A stretch of DNA of 64,000 nucleotides from an uncultured Microbacteriaceae bacterium. GTDB lineage: Bacteria > Actinomycetota > Actinomycetes > Actinomycetales > Microbacteriaceae. Where the stretch lies: the NCBI GenBank assembly GCA_903859205.1, contig CAIOLM010000042.1:117046-181045 (forward strand). Direction: 5' to 3'. Of the stretch, positions 48,013 through 56,289 are shown piece after piece. The notes under the pieces were generated by a model that was not told the DNA's origin, ran no database searches, and saw only the letters and a program-made list of their open reading frames with translations. The translations under genes were made by a program, and so were the position numbers. Every line of letters begins with the position of its first letter. The stretch's first letter is position 1.

Positions 48013-48768
48013 CTAATCTTGCTCGAGTTCGGCGAGAACCTCAGGGCTCAAGTCAAAATTGGAAAAAACGTTTTGAACATCGTCACTGTCTTCGAGTGCA
48101 TCGATGAGCTTGAAGACCTTTCGAGCGGTGTCTGCATCGATAGGTACGTCAAGATTTGCCACGAATTCACTGTCAGCTGAGTCATATTCAATACCTGCTG
48201 CCTGAAGCGCTTCACGCACCACGACCATGTCGCTCGGGTCGGTGAGAATCTCAAAAGTCTCGCCTTGGTTCTCAACGTCTTCAGCGCCAGCCTCAAGAAC
48301 CGCCGCCAGCACGTCGTCTTCGGTCGTTCCCGTTGATGGAACCCGAATCACACCCTTGCGGGCAAAGTTGTAGGCCACAGAGCCCGGATCAGCCAAAGTG
48401 CCGTTGTTTTTCTTGAGCGCCTCGCGAACTTCTGCGGCAGCCCGATTCTTGTTGTCGGTCAGACACTCGATCAGAAGGGCAACGCCATTCGGGCCGTAGG
48501 CCTCGTACATGATGCTCGTGTATTCAACCGCATCACCAGTGAGTCCGGCGCCGCGCTTAAGAGCGCGTTCGATGTTGTCGTTCGGGACACTCGTCTTCTT
48601 GGCCTTTTGGATGGCGTCGTAAAGAGTCGGGTTTCCGTTAATGTCAGCACCGCCGACGCGAGCTGCAACCTCAATATTCTTGATGAGCTTTGCGAACGAC
48701 TTTGCACGCCGAGCGTCGATGACGGCCTTTTTGTGCTTGGTGGTTGCCCATTTGGAGTGTCCAGACAT
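48013..48768 (-). CDS. YebC/TACO1 family protein
   Basis: This 251-residue YebC family protein begins with [27 protein letters not shown], the family signature, then [15 protein letters not shown] and [22 protein letters not shown]. The family was described as DNA-binding regulators next to ruvC and more recently as translation factors for polyproline stalling (established knowledge). Its neighbours pdxT and ruvC are the standard actinobacterial context. Confidence 0.95.
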   Translation of the reverse strand: MSGHSKWATTKHKKAVIDARRAKSFAKLIKNIEVAARVGGADINGNPTLYDAIQKAKKTSVPNDNIERALKRGAGLTGDAVEYTSIMYEAYGPNGVALLIECLTDNKNRAAAEVREALKKNNGTLADPGSVAYNFARKGVIRVPSTGTTEDDVLAAVLEAGAEDVENQGETFEILTDPSDMVVVREALQAAGIEYDSADSEFVANLDVPIDADTARKVFKLIDALEDSDDVQNVFSNFDLSPEVLAELEQD

Positions 48769-48778
48769 GGCTTCTACC

Positions 48779-49393
48779 TTATCTTTCCGATGAGCCCAAC
48801 GCGTCAGCGACGACGTTCAAGAAGTACTTGTGTATACGGCTCTCCCCCGAGACTTCCGGGTGGAATGAGATACCAATGATGTTGTCCTGCTGAGCTCCTA
48901 CGACCGTTCCGTCCGCGAGCTGCGCAATGACTGTGGCCCTGGGGCCAACGTGTTCGATGATCGGCGCTCGAATAAAAGTCGCGGCCACGGGGGTCGACGA
49001 CACCACTGGCATCTCAATAGATGTCTCGAACGAATCGACTTGCGCCCCGAATGCGTTCCGGCGCACCGTCACATCCAGTCCGCCAAACGTCTGCTGATCT
49101 GACGTGCCGTCAGAGAGACTGTCGGCAAGCATAATGAGGCCAGCGCACGTACCGAGTACGGGCATCCCTTCGGCAATACGCTTCTTGATTGGATCAGCCA
49201 AATCAAACAAGCGCGTCAGCTTGTCGATGACGGTCGATTCGCCACCAGGGATGACAAGCGCATCGACGTGTGCGAGTTGCTCGAGCGTTCGCACCTCAAC
49301 CGGATTGACACCCAGAGAATTCAGCGTCTCGACGTGCTCGCGCACATCCCCCTGAAGCGCAAGTACACCGATACGCGGAGAGCTACCAGCCAC
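48779..49393 (-). CDS. pdxT: Pyridoxal 5'-phosphate synthase glutaminase subunit PdxT
   Basis: PdxT (204 aa from GTG 49393) hydrolyses glutamine and channels ammonia to Pdx[35 protein letters not shown], the nucleophile Cys in [12 protein letters not shown] and the His/Glu pair in SFHPEVSGE are present. The GTG overlaps the pdxS end by 11 bases; a longer reading to 49588 is antisense-like noise within pdxS. Confidence 0.95.
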   Translation of the reverse strand: MAGSSPRIGVLALQGDVREHVETLNSLGVNPVEVRTLEQLAHVDALVIPGGESTVIDKLTRLFDLADPIKKRIAEGMPVLGTCAGLIMLADSLSDGTSDQQTFGGLDVTVRRNAFGAQVDSFETSIEMPVVSSTPVAATFIRAPIIEHVGPRATVIAQLADGTVVGAQQDNIIGISFHPEVSGESRIHKYFLNVVADALGSSER

Positions 49394-50294
49394 GCTCGGC
49401 AAGGCGGTGCGGAGCAGGAAGGTCTGAGACGTTGATGCCGACCATGGCCTCGCCCAAACCGCGCGACGCCTCAGTGATGACGCTCGCGTCAGTGAACTGC
49501 GCCACGGCCTTGACGATTGCTTTCGCGCGCGCCTCAGGGTTGCCGGACTTGAAGATTCCAGAGCCAACAAAGACGCCGTCGGCGCCAAGCTGCATCATCA
49601 TGGCCGCGTCAGCCGGAGTTGCGACACCGCCGGCGGTGAACAAAACAACGGGGAGCTTGCCCGTCGCAGCAACCTCTTTGATGAGGGCGAACGGGGCTTG
49701 GTGTTCCTTTGCTGCGACGTAGAGCTCGTCCTCGGACATCGAGCTCAAGGCACGAATCTCGGAATTGATTTTGCGGATGTGCTTGGTTGCCTCAGACACG
49801 TCGCCGGTCCCGGCTTCGCCCTTGGAGCGAATCATCGCAGCGCCCTCGTTTATGCGACGCAAGGCCTCACCAAGGTTCGTGGCACCACACACGAAGGGCA
49901 CAGTGAACTTCCACTTGTCGATGTGATTCACGTAATCGGCTGGACTCAGGACCTCGGACTCGTCGATGTAGTCCACCTTGAGGTACTCAAGGACCTGCGC
50001 CTCGACAAAGTGACCGATTCGAGCCTTCGCCATAACCGGAATCGAGACCGTATCAATGATCTGCTGGATCAGGTCGGGGTCGCTCATTCGCGCGACACCA
50101 CCTTGCGCGCGAATGTCTGCGGGAACACGCTCCAGCGCCATCACAGCAACGGCGCCCGAGTCTTCAGCGATTTTGGCCTGTTCGGCTGTAACGACGTCCA
50201 TAATGACGCCACCCTTGAGCATCTCTGCAAGGCCACGCTTGACGCGGTCGCCGCCGAATTCACTCTGCTGTGCTGCCATATTGTTCTCGCTCAC
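49383..50294 (-). CDS. pdxS: Pyridoxal 5'-phosphate synthase lyase subunit PdxS
   Basis: PdxS (303 aa) builds PLP from ribose 5-phosphate, glyceraldehyde 3-phosphate and ammonia. [30 protein letters not shown] is diagnostic (start about residue 18), with [20 protein letters not shown] and [15 protein letters not shown] containing the active-site lysines, and [30 protein letters not shown]. Start ATG 50294, 32 bases after the HIT gene. Confidence 0.98.
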   Translation of the reverse strand: MSENNMAAQQSEFGGDRVKRGLAEMLKGGVIMDVVTAEQAKIAEDSGAVAVMALERVPADIRAQGGVARMSDPDLIQQIIDTVSIPVMAKARIGHFVEAQVLEYLKVDYIDESEVLSPADYVNHIDKWKFTVPFVCGATNLGEALRRINEGAAMIRSKGEAGTGDVSEATKHIRKINSEIRALSSMSEDELYVAAKEHQAPFALIKEVAATGKLPVVLFTAGGVATPADAAMMMQLGADGVFVGSGIFKSGNPEARAKAIVKAVAQFTDASVITEASRGLGEAMVGINVSDLPAPHRLAERGW

Positions 50295-50326
50295 TATCGA
50301 AGGGGGTAAAAATGCTGTGGTGTGGG

Positions 50327-50896
50327 TTAGCTGTGGGTAGACCAGGCGACCGCAATGCTGTCGCGAACCTCACCGAGAAGCCGAGGCATTGCCTTGGTTT
50401 TAGCGATGATGGGCAGGAAATTTGAGTCGGTTGACCAGCGAGGAACAACATGCTGGTGAAGATGACCCGCGACTCCGGCCCCGGCGACCTTGCCTTGGTT
50501 CATTCCAATGTTAAAGCCTTCTGTGCCACTCACGTGACGCAGAACGCGCATTGCCTGCTGAGTTAGCGTAGCGATTTCGGACGTCTCGCCGACGGTTGCT
50601 TCGTCATACATTGCAACATGGCGATAGGGGCAAATCAGAAGGTGGCCAGTGTTGTACGGAAAGAGGTTGAGGACAACGAAAGCGTTTTCCCCACGATGAA
50701 CGATGAGGGCTTGTTCGTCCGACATGGAGGGGGCACTGCAAAATGGGCAGTTATGGTCATGTGCCTCCGGACCCGCACTGATGTAGGCAATGCGATGAGG
50801 AGTCCAAAGGCGTTGATACTCGTCGGGTACTCCGATGAGGTGCGAAGCATCTTCGACGGAGGAACCCACCACAGAATCTGGACGATTCTCCATCAC
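50327..50896 (-). CDS. HIT domain protein (Ap4A phosphorylase-like)
   Basis: This 189-residue protein carries the histidine triad [10 protein letters not shown] (about 146-155) and the CPFC zinc-like pair (about 55-58) seen in actinobacterial Ap4A phosphorylases. [27 protein letters not shown] is the core fold. It overlaps the thrS stop by four bases, the usual thrS-HIT pairing. It probably clears dinucleoside polyphosphates made by aminoacyl-tRNA synthetases; that link is inference. Confidence 0.9.
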   Translation of the reverse strand: MMENRPDSVVGSSVEDASHLIGVPDEYQRLWTPHRIAYISAGPEAHDHNCPFCSAPSMSDEQALIVHRGENAFVVLNLFPYNTGHLLICPYRHVAMYDEATVGETSEIATLTQQAMRVLRHVSGTEGFNIGMNQGKVAGAGVAGHLHQHVVPRWSTDSNFLPIIAKTKAMPRLLGEVRDSIAVAWSTHS

Positions 50897-52890
50897 AGGT
50901 CGTCTGCTCCCGCTACCTGTCGGTGATCAGCGATCGCTGCAGAAATTAGTGCAACTGCCTCAGCTACCGGAATTCCATTGCGCTGCGAGCCGTCGCGGAA
51001 CCGGATAGAGACAGCCTTCTTGGCCCGATCTTCTTCACCGGCGATGAGGACGAGTGGAACCTTTGCCATCGTGGCGTTGCGAATCTTCTTCTGCATCCGG
51101 TCGTCGGATGCGTCGATCTCAACGCGAACACCGTTTCGGCGGAGCTCGCCCAGAACTTCCGACAGATAGTCTTCGTACTCGGCTGCCACGGCAACTCCGG
51201 TTGCCTGAACCGGTGAGAGCCACAACGGGAACGCTCCGGCGTAGTGCTCGGTTAAGACTCCGAAGAATCGCTCAATCGAGCCAAATAGCGCGCGGTGAAT
51301 CATGACTGGGCGGTGTTTGTTGCCATCAGGTCCGGTGTATTCAAGTTCGAAACGCTCAGGCAAGTTGAAGTCAAGTTGAATAGTAGACATTTGCCAGGTT
51401 CGACCGATGGCATCTCGCGCCTGCACCGATATTTTTGGACCGTAGAAAGCTGCTCCACCGGGGTCTGGAACCAGCGTCAATCCCGATTCCTCGGCGACGC
51501 TACGCAATGTTTCGGTGGCCTCATCCCAGATGTCATCGTCTCCGACGTACTTGTTTGGGTCCTTGGTTGAGAGCTCCAGGTAGAAGTCATCGAGCCCGTA
51601 GTCGCGCAAAAGGTCCAGAACGAAGGTGAGCACCTTGCTCAACTCGTCTTTCATCGAGTCGCGAGTTGCAAAAATGTGCGCGTCATCCTGGGTCATGCCC
51701 CGGACCCGGGTGAGCCCGTGCACGACGCCAGACTTCTCGTATCGATAGACCGATCCAAATTCAAACAACCGGAGCGGCAGGTCACGATAGCTCTTACCTC
51801 GTGAGCGGTAGATGAGGATGTGGAACGGGCAGTTCATGGGCTTCAAGTAGTACTGCACGCCCGCGCGAGTAATCTCGCCGGCCTCGTTGCGAAGCTCGTC
51901 GAGATTCATCGGCGGGAACATGCCGTCGGCATACCAACCGAGATGACCAGACTGCTCGAACAGGTTCGACTTAGTGATGTGTGGCGTGTACACAAACTCG
52001 TAGCCCGACTCCTCATGGCGACGACGCGAGTAATCTTCCATGGTTCGTCGCATGATTCCACCCTTGGGATGGAATACCGGAAGACCTGAACCGATCTCCT
52101 CGGGGAACGAGAAGAGATCCAGTTCTACCCCGAGACGACGGTGATCACGCTTCAGTGCCTCTTCGATGCGTTCCTGATAAGCCCGAAGCTGCTCTTTCGT
52201 GGGCCAAGCCGTTCCATAAATACGTTGGAGTTGAGGGTTCTTTTCGCTCCCGCGCCAATAGGCGGCTGCAAGCCGGGTCAGCCCGAAACCATTGCCAATC
52301 ATTCGTGTACTGGGAACGTGGGGCCCGCGACACAGGTCTTTCCAAAATGTTTCGCCCGTGCTGGGGTCAACATTGTCGTAGATGGTGAGCTCGGCACCGC
52401 CGACCTCGACGCTCTCGTTGTCGTCGCCCGTGTTACCGCCCTTGAGCCCGATAAGTTCGAGCTTGAAAGGTTCACCTGCCAATTCGACACGCGCATCCTC
52501 GTCAGACACGACGCGACGAGTAAATCGTTGCCCGGCGCGAATAATGCGCTCCATCTGCTTCTCAATTGCTTTGAGGTTTTCCGGCGTAAACGGCTCTGGC
52601 GTGTCGAAGTCGTAGTAAAAACCGTCGGTGACAGGCGGACCGATGCCCAGCTTCGCGTCAGGATTGATGTTCTGGACAGCCTGGGCAAGAACGTGTGCCG
52701 CAGAGTGACGAAGAATGCTGAGACCATCCGGCTCGTTAATCGAAACGCCCTCGACACGATCCCCAACAGCTAGGTGATGAGCTAGGTCCTTGAGTTCACC
52801 GTTAACGCGCATGGCAACGGTGGAGCGATCAGAGAAAAGAGCGAACCCGTCGCTCGGAACAAGCACAGTGATAGCGGCGGTTTCAGACAC
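50893..52890 (-). CDS. thrS: Threonyl-tRNA synthetase
   Basis: ThrS (665 aa from GTG) has an N-terminal TGS domain ([22 protein letters not shown]), the editing domain with [11 protein letters not shown] and [13 protein letters not shown], the class-II core with [28 protein letters not shown] (zinc Cys) and MTQDDAHIF, and the anticodon-binding domain starting near residue 540 with [11 protein letters not shown]. Full length. Confidence 0.98.
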   Translation of the reverse strand: MSETAAITVLVPSDGFALFSDRSTVAMRVNGELKDLAHHLAVGDRVEGVSINEPDGLSILRHSAAHVLAQAVQNINPDAKLGIGPPVTDGFYYDFDTPEPFTPENLKAIEKQMERIIRAGQRFTRRVVSDEDARVELAGEPFKLELIGLKGGNTGDDNESVEVGGAELTIYDNVDPSTGETFWKDLCRGPHVPSTRMIGNGFGLTRLAAAYWRGSEKNPQLQRIYGTAWPTKEQLRAYQERIEEALKRDHRRLGVELDLFSFPEEIGSGLPVFHPKGGIMRRTMEDYSRRRHEESGYEFVYTPHITKSNLFEQSGHLGWYADGMFPPMNLDELRNEAGEITRAGVQYYLKPMNCPFHILIYRSRGKSYRDLPLRLFEFGSVYRYEKSGVVHGLTRVRGMTQDDAHIFATRDSMKDELSKVLTFVLDLLRDYGLDDFYLELSTKDPNKYVGDDDIWDEATETLRSVAEESGLTLVPDPGGAAFYGPKISVQARDAIGRTWQMSTIQLDFNLPERFELEYTGPDGNKHRPVMIHRALFGSIERFFGVLTEHYAGAFPLWLSPVQATGVAVAAEYEDYLSEVLGELRRNGVRVEIDASDDRMQKKIRNATMAKVPLVLIAGEEDRAKKAVSIRFRDGSQRNGIPVAEAVALISAAIADHRQVAGADDL

Positions 52891-52923
52891 GGATTACGAC
52901 TCCAGCTCGATGAAAGTTATTCC

Positions 52924-52929
52924 AGCCTA
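52924..52929 (-). promoter_or_regulatory. thrS: Possible -10 element for thrS
   Basis: TAGGCT lies about 35 bases before the thrS GTG, just after the tRNA terminator. The -35 would fall inside the terminator hairpin and is not convincing. Since a strong terminator precedes it, thrS needs its own promoter near here. Confidence 0.35.
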
Positions 52930-52933
52930 GGGC

Positions 52934-52960
52934 AAAAGAAAACCCCCGCCGAAGCGAGGG
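52934..52960 (-). terminator. Rho-independent terminator of the tRNA Gly-Cys-Val transcript
   Basis: On the minus strand CCCTCGC-TTCG-GCGGGGG forms a 7-bp stem with a stable TTCG loop, followed by TTTTCTTTT. It is eight bases after the 3' end of tRNA-Val(GAC), a classic intrinsic terminator. Confidence 0.92.
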
Positions 52961-52967
52961 ATTCTTG

Positions 52968-53039
52968 TGGGCGATACTGGGTTCGAACCAGTGACCTCTT
53001 CCGTGTCAGGGAAGCGCGCTACCGCTGCGCCAATCGCCC
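52968..53039 (-). tRNA. tRNA-Val (anticodon GAC)
   Basis: A 72-base cloverleaf: acceptor GGGCGAT pairs with ATCGCCC and discriminator A; anticodon stem CTTCC/GGAAG encloses loop CTGACAC with anticodon GAC; T-arm has GGTTCGAACC. CCA is not encoded. Last of three minus-strand tRNAs. Confidence 0.95.
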
Positions 53040-53072
53040 TTACGGGCCAGTAACTCTTGCGAGTCACTGTTG

Positions 53073-53143
53073 AGGTGGATACCGGATTCGAACCGGTGTG
53101 GACGGCTTTGCAGGCCGCTGCCTCGCCTCTCGGCCAATCCACC
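53073..53143 (-). tRNA. tRNA-Cys (anticodon GCA)
   Basis: A 71-base cloverleaf: acceptor GGTGGAT / ATCCACC with discriminator T (U73, the cysteine identity base); anticodon loop CTGCAAA gives GCA; T-arm CCGGTTCGAATCCGG. CCA is not encoded. Confidence 0.95.
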
Positions 53144-53193
53144 GTGCGTGGTTTCCCACACCTGCTTAGCGCAGTCCGGCAGGACCACACTCG

Positions 53194-53265
53194 AGCGGAT
53201 GACGAGATTCGAACTCGCGACCCTAACCTTGGCAAGGTTATGCGCTACCACTGCGCCACATCCGC
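53194..53265 (-). tRNA. tRNA-Gly (anticodon GCC)
   Basis: A 72-base cloverleaf: acceptor GCGGATG / CATCCGC with discriminator T; anticodon stem TAACC/GGTTA with loop TTGCCAA gives GCC; T-arm CGAGTTCGAATCTCG. CCA is not encoded. First tRNA of the minus-strand transcript. Confidence 0.95.
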
Positions 53266-53290
53266 GTGCATTCTTTCGAACGCATTGATG

Positions 53291-53319
53291 ACTCTAGTAG
53301 CCCCAAGCCCGTTTAGCAA
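53291..53319 (-). promoter_or_regulatory. Promoter of the Gly-Cys-Val tRNA transcript
   Basis: On the minus strand TTGCTA (53314-53319) and TAGAGT (53291-53296) are spaced by 17 bases. Transcription would start near 53284, about 20 bases before tRNA-Gly. The tRNA-Val(CAC) on the other strand must have its own promoter in the same 132-base gap; TATTCT at 53357 is a weak candidate. Confidence 0.6.
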
Positions 53320-53397
53320 AACGACGCGCGTGCAACTAGACCTTCCTCGAACTCGCTATTCTGGAGGCGTCTTCGTCTCTGAATCTCGGGGGCGTTT

Positions 53398-53470
53398 GGG
53401 CGATTGGCGCAGTTGGTAGCGCGCTTCCTTCACACGGAAGAGGTCATCAGTTCGAGTCTGGTATCGCCCA
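53398..53470 (+). tRNA. tRNA-Val (anticodon CAC)
   Basis: A 73-base cloverleaf: acceptor GGGCGAT / ATCGCCC, discriminator A; anticodon loop TTCACAC gives CAC; T-arm AGTTCGAGTCT. Nearly the same as tRNA-Val(GAC) on the opposite strand over its first half. CCA is not encoded. Confidence 0.95.
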
Positions 53471-53489
53471 CCGTTGCATCAATTGGCGG

Positions 53490-54755
53490 CTAGTAGGACT
53501 CGATCGCGTAACCTTCTTCACCGTGAAGAATTGTGTCAATGCCAGCGAGTTCGTCCTCGTTTTTGACACGGAAACCCATGGTCTTCTCAATCGCCCACCC
53601 AATGGCGTACGTCACGACGAAGCTAAAGACGAGAACGACAAGTGCGGAGAACGCCTGACGCCCGAGCTGCTCGAACGATCCGGTCGCGAGAAGCCCCACA
53701 TCAACTCCAACGAAACCGATCATCAGGGTGCCGATAACACCGCCGACAAGGTGAATACCAACCACGTCTAGCGAGTCATCGAAGCCCAGTTTGAACTTGA
53801 GCTCAACGGCCAAAGCACAGAGAACACCGGCAATCACGCCCATCACAAGGGCCCACATTGGCGAGATTGACGCGCACGACGGTGTCGCAGCCACAAGACC
53901 AGCAACGGCACCGGACGCTGCTCCAACGGACGTTGCTTTGCCGTCTTTGATGCGCTCAACCACGAGCCAGCCGAGAATTCCCGCGGCCGGAGCGGCCATG
54001 GTGTTGATGAACGCGATCGATGCGATTCCGTCGGCAGCAAGCTGGGAGCCGGCGTTGAAACCAAACCAGCCAAACCAGAGCAAACCCGCGCCGAGCAATA
54101 CGAACGGCACGTTGTGCGGCTTGTGGATTCCCTTCGCAAAGCCCACACGCTTTCCGAGGACCAGCGCCAGAGCAAGAGCTGCCGCACCAGAGTTGATCTC
54201 CACGGCAGTACCGCCAGCTAGGTCGATAAGTCCGATGTTGTGCACGAGCCAGCCACCGTTGACAATCTTGCCTTCGTCATCCTTGACGATATTGAAGACC
54301 CAGTTCGCGATAGGAAAGTAAACGAGTGTCGACCATACGCCGGCGAAAACCAGCCAAGCGCCGAACTTTGCTCGGTCGGCGATGGCACCAGAAATGAGAG
54401 CTGTCGTGATAATCGCAAAGGTTGCCTGGAAGGCAGCGAATGTGAGCGGCGGAACACCGTTGGCGTCGGGCTTTGCGTTGATGAGTCCCTCGAGACCGAT
54501 GTCTCCCAGATTGATGCCGATGACGCCGTTCCAACCGACAAAGCCGTCGCCTGCTGTCCCAGCGAAGGAAATGGCATAGCCGTAGATGATCCAGATGGCG
54601 CCGACGATGGCCAGAGCGCCGAAGCTCAGCATCATCATGCTGACTACCGACTTGGCCCGCACTAGACCGCCGTAGAAGAAGGCGAGGGCTGGCGTCATCA
54701 TCAAAACAAGAGCTGCGCTGATGAGGACAAATGTATTGTTGCCGGTGTCAATCAT
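53490..54755 (-). CDS. amt: Ammonium transporter, copy with Glu in place of the first pore His
   Basis: A 421-residue Amt/MEP/Rh channel-transporter, second of two tandem copies. It starts with MIDTGNNTFVLISAALVLMM and has about 11 membrane segments and the conserved FFYGGLVRAKSVVSMMM. In the twin-His pore motif the first His is Glu186 (GGTAVEINSG), while the second, His335 (VVGIHLVGG), is kept. The C-terminal regulatory tail GFRVKNEDELAGIDTILHGEEGY is intact. Start ATG 54755 has GGAGG upstream; an earlier reading runs through the promoter. A GlnR-like half site and a hairpin touching the ribosome-binding site precede it. No glnK follows. Confidence 0.95.
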   Translation of the reverse strand: MIDTGNNTFVLISAALVLMMTPALAFFYGGLVRAKSVVSMMMLSFGALAIVGAIWIIYGYAISFAGTAGDGFVGWNGVIGINLGDIGLEGLINAKPDANGVPPLTFAAFQATFAIITTALISGAIADRAKFGAWLVFAGVWSTLVYFPIANWVFNIVKDDEGKIVNGGWLVHNIGLIDLAGGTAVEINSGAAALALALVLGKRVGFAKGIHKPHNVPFVLLGAGLLWFGWFGFNAGSQLAADGIASIAFINTMAAPAAGILGWLVVERIKDGKATSVGAASGAVAGLVAATPSCASISPMWALVMGVIAGVLCALAVELKFKLGFDDSLDVVGIHLVGGVIGTLMIGFVGVDVGLLATGSFEQLGRQAFSALVVLVFSFVVTYAIGWAIEKTMGFRVKNEDELAGIDTILHGEEGYAIESY

Positions 54756-54763
54756 GGGAACCT

Positions 54764-54782
54764 CCAAACAGCAATTGTTTGG
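54764..54782 (-). promoter_or_regulatory. Hairpin touching the ribosome-binding site of the downstream amt gene
   Basis: The minus-strand sequence CCAAACA-attgc-TGTTTGG is a perfect 7-bp hairpin whose last two G residues are the first two of the GGAGG ribosome-binding site (54761-54765). It could lower translation of this copy. No ligand-binding structure is recognised. Confidence 0.45.
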
Positions 54783-54789
54783 TGGCCGT

Positions 54790-54805
54790 GTTTCGGGGAT
54801 GTTAC
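54790..54805 (-). promoter_or_regulatory. GlnR-like half site before the downstream amt gene
   Basis: GTAAC-ATCCCC-GAAAC exactly fits the known GlnR pattern gTnAc-n6-GaAAc, 35 bases upstream of the ATG. A second module at canonical n6 spacing is absent. GlnR is the nitrogen regulator of most actinobacteria; binding here is inferred from sequence. Confidence 0.6.
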
Positions 54806-54811
54806 AAAACG

Positions 54812-54852
54812 AAAGCAAGCCGAACTTTAATTCAAGAAGTTCGGCTAGCTTT
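54812..54852 (-). terminator. Terminator between the two amt genes
   Basis: Arms 54837-54852 and 54812-54827 pair over 15 of 16 positions (core AGCCGAACTT with AAGTTCGGCT), with a nine-base loop, then CGTTTTG on the minus strand. It lies about 20 bases after the stop of the upstream amt gene, so the two copies are probably separate transcripts. Confidence 0.75.
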
Positions 54853-54870
54853 CGTAGCAAGGCGTCTTAG

Positions 54871-56139
54871 TTAAGCGAGCTGGTAGCCCTCTTCACCGTG
54901 GACCACCGTGTCGATGCCAGCGAGTTCGTCTTCGTTCTTCACGCGGAATCCCATCGTCTTTTCAATGATGAATCCGATGATGAGGCTTGCGATGAACGAG
55001 AAGGCCAGGACGACACCAGCACCGATTGCCTGCTTGCCCAGCTGATCCCACGAGCCAGACTCGAGGAGGCCAACGCCGGTTGCGAAGAAGCCGATGAACA
55101 GCGTTCCTACGATTCCGCCAATGAGGTGAATTCCGACCACGTCCAGCGAGTCATCGAAGCCAAACTTGAACTTGAGTTCGATAGCAAGAGCACACAGAAC
55201 ACCAGCCAGGGCGCCCAGCACGATAGCCCAACCTGGCGTAAGCGCGGCACAGGCTGGCGTAATCGCGACCAGTCCGGCAACGGCACCTGAAGCGGCGCCA
55301 ACCGAGGTGGCCTTACCGTCCTTGATGCGCTCAACAAGGAGCCAGCCCAGGACCGCAGCTGCTGGAGCGGCGATGGTGTTGATGAAGGCCTGAGCGGCGA
55401 CTCCATCGGCAGCCAGCTCGGATCCAGCGTTGAATCCAAACCAACCGAACCAGAGAAGCCCGGCACCCAACATGACGAGAGGAACGTTGTGGGGCTTGTC
55501 GACGCCCTTGGCAAACCCGATTCGCTTGCCGAGAACGATTGCAAGAGCAAAACCTGCAGCACCAGCCGCGATGTGAACCGCGGTGCCACCTGCAAAGTCG
55601 ATAACACCGACCTGGTACACGAGCCAGCCGCCGTCGACGACAGTGGTTCCGTTGTCACCACCGAGAGTGAAGTTGAATACCCACTGTGCAACGGGGAAGT
55701 AAACGATGGTTGACCACAGGAAGGCATAGAGCAACCACGCGCCGAACTTTGCGCGGTCAGCAATAGCGCCCGAAATCAGGGCAACAGTGATGATGGCAAA
55801 GCCAGCTTGGAACGCAGCAAAAGCCAGTGGCGGGAAGACAGCGCCCTCAGGCACCGTCAACAAATCGTTGAGACCGATGGATGCAGTGTTAATGCCGATG
55901 ACGTGTGGGATACCGATGAAGGTCGATACCGGGTCATTCTGGCTGCCGGGAAAAGCGATGGCGTAACCATACAGAACCCACGTAACGCCAATGAGTGCCA
56001 TTGCACCAAAGCTCAGCATCATCATTGAAACAACGCTCTTCGTCTTGACGAGACCGCCGTAGAAGAATGCCAGAGCGGGGGTCATCAGGAGCACGAGCGC
56101 TGCACTGACGAGGACCCAGGTTGTATTACCCGTATCCAT
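54871..56139 (-). CDS. amt: Ammonium transporter, canonical twin-His copy
   Basis: A 422-residue Amt protein about 70% alike by eye to its neighbour. Start ATG 56139 has AGAGGTT upstream and gives MDTGNTTWVLVSAALVLLMT. Both pore histidines are present, His189 (GGTAVHIAAG) and His338 (VVGIHLIGG). The C-terminal tail GFRVKNEDELAGIDTVVHGEEGY matches the other copy. The Amt-type GDNGTTVVDGGWLVYQVGVIDFAGG loop is typical (starts near residue 161). It is separated from the second copy by a hairpin terminator and preceded by two GlnR-like half sites. Confidence 0.96.
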   Translation of the reverse strand: MDTGNTTWVLVSAALVLLMTPALAFFYGGLVKTKSVVSMMMLSFGAMALIGVTWVLYGYAIAFPGSQNDPVSTFIGIPHVIGINTASIGLNDLLTVPEGAVFPPLAFAAFQAGFAIITVALISGAIADRAKFGAWLLYAFLWSTIVYFPVAQWVFNFTLGGDNGTTVVDGGWLVYQVGVIDFAGGTAVHIAAGAAGFALAIVLGKRIGFAKGVDKPHNVPLVMLGAGLLWFGWFGFNAGSELAADGVAAQAFINTIAAPAAAVLGWLLVERIKDGKATSVGAASGAVAGLVAITPACAALTPGWAIVLGALAGVLCALAIELKFKFGFDDSLDVVGIHLIGGIVGTLFIGFFATGVGLLESGSWDQLGKQAIGAGVVLAFSFIASLIIGFIIEKTMGFRVKNEDELAGIDTVVHGEEGYQLA

Positions 56140-56239
56140 GTGAACCTCTTTCGTATCAGGGGGCCGCGCTGCCACTGCAGCAAGCACGGTCGATGAGACG
56201 AGTCTCGGTCAGGTGAGTTACGCCAAGGGACGCAAAGCC

Positions 56240-56286
56240 GTGTCGCCCTTGTTACAAATCCGTCCGAAAGGTTTCAGGTTTGTTAC
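56240..56286 (-). promoter_or_regulatory. Two GlnR-like half sites before the upstream amt gene
   Basis: GTAAC-AAACCT-GAAAC (56286-56271) and GTAAC-AAGGGC-GACAC (56255-56240) both fit gTnAc-n6-GaAAc, the second with one deviation. They are 100-147 bases before the ATG. The two modules are offset by 31 bases start to start rather than the usual 22, about one extra helical turn, so they would still lie on the same DNA face. Confidence 0.65.
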
Positions 56287-56289
56287 GCG

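Noticed and set aside
52891..52960. T-box leader before thrS
   Set aside because: The short region is occupied by the tRNA terminator; there is no stem I or T-box sequence.
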